A program made the position numbers and the translations under genes. Under the pieces are notes generated by a model, which was not told the DNA's origin, made no database searches, and saw only the letters and a list, made by a program, of their open reading frames with translations. From Marinobacterium lutimaris (GTDB lineage: Bacteria > Pseudomonadota > Gammaproteobacteria > Pseudomonadales > Balneatricaceae), in assembly GCF_900108065.1 (NCBI RefSeq), contig NZ_FNVQ01000010.1, forward strand, positions 1 through 64,000: DNA of 64,000 nt, given 5' to 3'. This document shows positions 62,823 through 64,000 of this stretch, in pieces (position 1 is the first letter of the stretch; the number at the start of each line of letters is the position of its first letter).

Positions 62823-63611
62823 TCAGTCATGAAGCTGTTCGACCCGCACTGTCTGTGCCGTGGCGAAAGAGGCGGGGCCGAATTGATTGAACACCGCGAC
62901 ATCGGCGGCATCACGCCCGTAGCCAAGTGCCACATATCCGCCTCGTAACGCTGACTGCGTGGCATCAAAGGTATACCAGCGGCCACCCACGTAGGCCTCG
63001 AACCAAGCGTGCAGGTCCATAGGGTCCAAATGATGTAGATAACCCACAACCATGCGCGCCGGAATGCTGAGACTGCGGCACAAAGCGATGCCGAGATGTG
63101 CCAGATCACGACAGATACCGACTTGCCGGGTGTTCACCTCCACGGCGGACAAGGTGGCACTGGTGCTGCCCGGCACGTAGCTGAATGCGCTACGTAACCA
63201 GGCCTCTATCGCCGCAACCTGGTCGTATCCCAACAGCTGCCCCGAGGTGATTTCGGCGGCCATTTCGTTGAAATGATCAGACTCGCAGTAACGACTCGGC
63301 AGCAGATAGCAAAGCACTCCATCCGGCAGATACTCCACATTCACAAAAGGCGCGCCAGGAGCCCTGTCGACGCCATCTGCGACCATTATGTCAGCCACCG
63401 TGTGGACCGAAAACGCTCCTGGGGGAGCAACCAGTCGTTGGCACAGGTTGCCGTAACCATCGGTGAATTCGAAAACCGGCACGACGGGTTCGATGTTGTA
63501 TTCCTCACGCGCAACCCATTGATTAGCGCCGCTACGCGGCCGCAGCATGAGAATAAACGGGGTCGGCACTGCAATATCGAATGTTAAGTCACAACTGGCA
63601 CGTAACCACAT
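62823..63611 (-). CDS. Transglutaminase-like protein (right copy A)
   Basis: A 262-residue protein nearly identical to 31231-32019: [60 protein letters not shown] (Cys, His, Asp triad). GGAGGAACC precedes the ATG. Conservation of intact frames in both copies argues for recent duplication or selection on both. Confidence 0.88.
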   Translation of the reverse strand: MWLRASCDLTFDIAVPTPFILMLRPRSGANQWVAREEYNIEPVVPVFEFTDGYGNLCQRLVAPPGAFSVHTVADIMVADGVDRAPGAPFVNVEYLPDGVLCYLLPSRYCESDHFNEMAAEITSGQLLGYDQVAAIEAWLRSAFSYVPGSTSATLSAVEVNTRQVGICRDLAHLGIALCRSLSIPARMVVGYLHHLDPMDLHAWFEAYVGGRWYTFDATQSALRGGYVALGYGRDAADVAVFNQFGPASFATAQTVRVEQLHD

Positions 63612-63813
63612 TTGGTTCCTCCTTGGAGAATAGGTATCCGCGACCGGATAAGGGCTCGAACAGCAGTTTGCCGATGCTCAGCAAAGCCCTGTCGACATGC
63701 GGACGAGAGATGGTCGGACCGCCGGGAATTCGGCAAAACGCCAAGTATCGCCGGATTGATTCGGGCTCTTCCCCAAAGGCCGTGGGATAAACTTCGGAAT
63801 AGTTAACCAACAC
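63589..63813 (-). CDS. Unrecognised conserved-looking frame at the right edge
   Basis: About 74 codons reading [40 protein letters not shown] and [20 protein letters not shown]. It runs 23 bases into the transglutaminase start. The left arm keeps only a broken match to its end (ALLSSEQLLFKSLSGHG). The composition looks like a real protein C-terminus, but I do not recognise the family, and its true start is unclear (the open frame extends to about 63870). Confidence 0.4.
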   Translation of the reverse strand: MLVNYSEVYPTAFGEEPESIRRYLAFCRIPGGPTISRPHVDRALLSIGKLLFEPLSGRGYLFSKEEPNVVTCQL

Positions 63814-64000
63814 GCCGCTGTACCGGCTAGCAGCACGGCGAAAGGTGGTAATGCCATATCGTGGGTCTACGCCCTTGCATTACTGCGGGAGCGCTACAAG
63901 CAAAACACCCCGGTACGACTGTTTCAATATAGCACGCTTAGGTCATCCCCAGGCTCTCCGGGTGAACATCCTGACCTGCCGAGACCTCATGATCGGCCGT
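63814..64000. other. Right window edge, no supportable gene
   Basis: Apart from a possible upstream extension of the preceding frame, I see no gene, repeat or hairpin here. Confidence 0.4.

Larger units (their letters stand above)
61827..63740 (-). repeat. Right arm of the large inverted duplication (transglutaminase block)
   Basis: The inverted counterpart of 31130-33012. Both genes, their spacing, the ribosome-site region and the 3' flank are conserved. The inner boundary is sharp at TATCGGCAC; the outer one fades near the sequence encoding [17 protein letters not shown]. Confidence 0.8.

Overview
The window reads as a gammaproteobacterial chromosome or large replicon segment, probably from a marine, halotolerant or alkaline-habitat bacterium. 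The reasons are an NhaA antiporter, an OsmB-like lipoprotein, PtsP, HflKC, a sigma-54 activator, a FecBCD/TonB iron system and a second-type (N-type) F1Fo ATPase. No taxon can be fixed from the sequence alone. No tRNA, rRNA or CRISPR array was seen. Transposase debris, decayed genes and two pairs of inverted paralogous blocks show that the region is accessory and heavily rearranged.

Region 1 (1-13.6 kb): transposase fragments, a cold-shock gene, an nhaA-hflK-hflC run, a graveyard of relics (transaldolase, acetate kinase, HigBA) around an intact DUF1840 gene, ptsP fused behind an nhaA stump, two Crp/Fnr-type regulators, a DUF1328 protein and a run of small envelope lipoproteins (glycine-zipper, OsmB-like). 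Region 2 (12.3-26.1 kb): a DUF2254 membrane protein leads into a complete N-ATPase operon, atpDC-[hflK-hflC]-atpQRBEFAG. A second hflKC pair sits inside the operon. A SpoIIAA-like STAS protein, a cardiolipin synthase and a class I PHA synthase follow on the same strand. Region 3 (26.2-31.1 kb): small membrane or stress proteins (Thivi_2564 type, SYLF, DUF3309) and a large FecR-like, repeat-tailed DUF6600-type protein.

Region 4 (31.1-63.7 kb): two transglutaminase-like genes occur at both ends as an inverted duplication of about 1.8 kb, enclosing about 29 kb of acquired DNA. Inside, in order, are: an IS5-family copy with a frameshift and an IS30 relic; a visibly AT-rich island (34.7-44.9 kb) with an XRE-cupin regulator, a branched-chain-amino-acid-type ABC importer, an Ldh2-type oxidoreductase, a PNPOx-like flavoprotein, NadC and ProC; a divergent tyrosine recombinase/KfrA-type pair with a textbook core site between them (TnpS/TnpT-like); an intact IS5 copy that has cut off a zinc alcohol dehydrogenase gene; a sigma-54-controlled catabolic operon (cupin, SDR, truncated ADH) with its XylR/DmpR-type activator; an iron-siderophore uptake operon (binding protein, two permeases, ATPase, alpha/beta hydrolase) with a GntR regulator and a FecA-like receptor; and a small tyrosine recombinase.

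Most worth a second look: hflKC embedded in the N-ATPase operon; the AT-rich import/NadC/ProC island whose substrate is not obvious; the recombinase core site at 46.5 kb; shared ATTGGCGCCAAT palindromes at both iron promoters plus a structured receptor leader; and a recurring 46-bp intergenic element that coincides with an edge of the inverted duplication.
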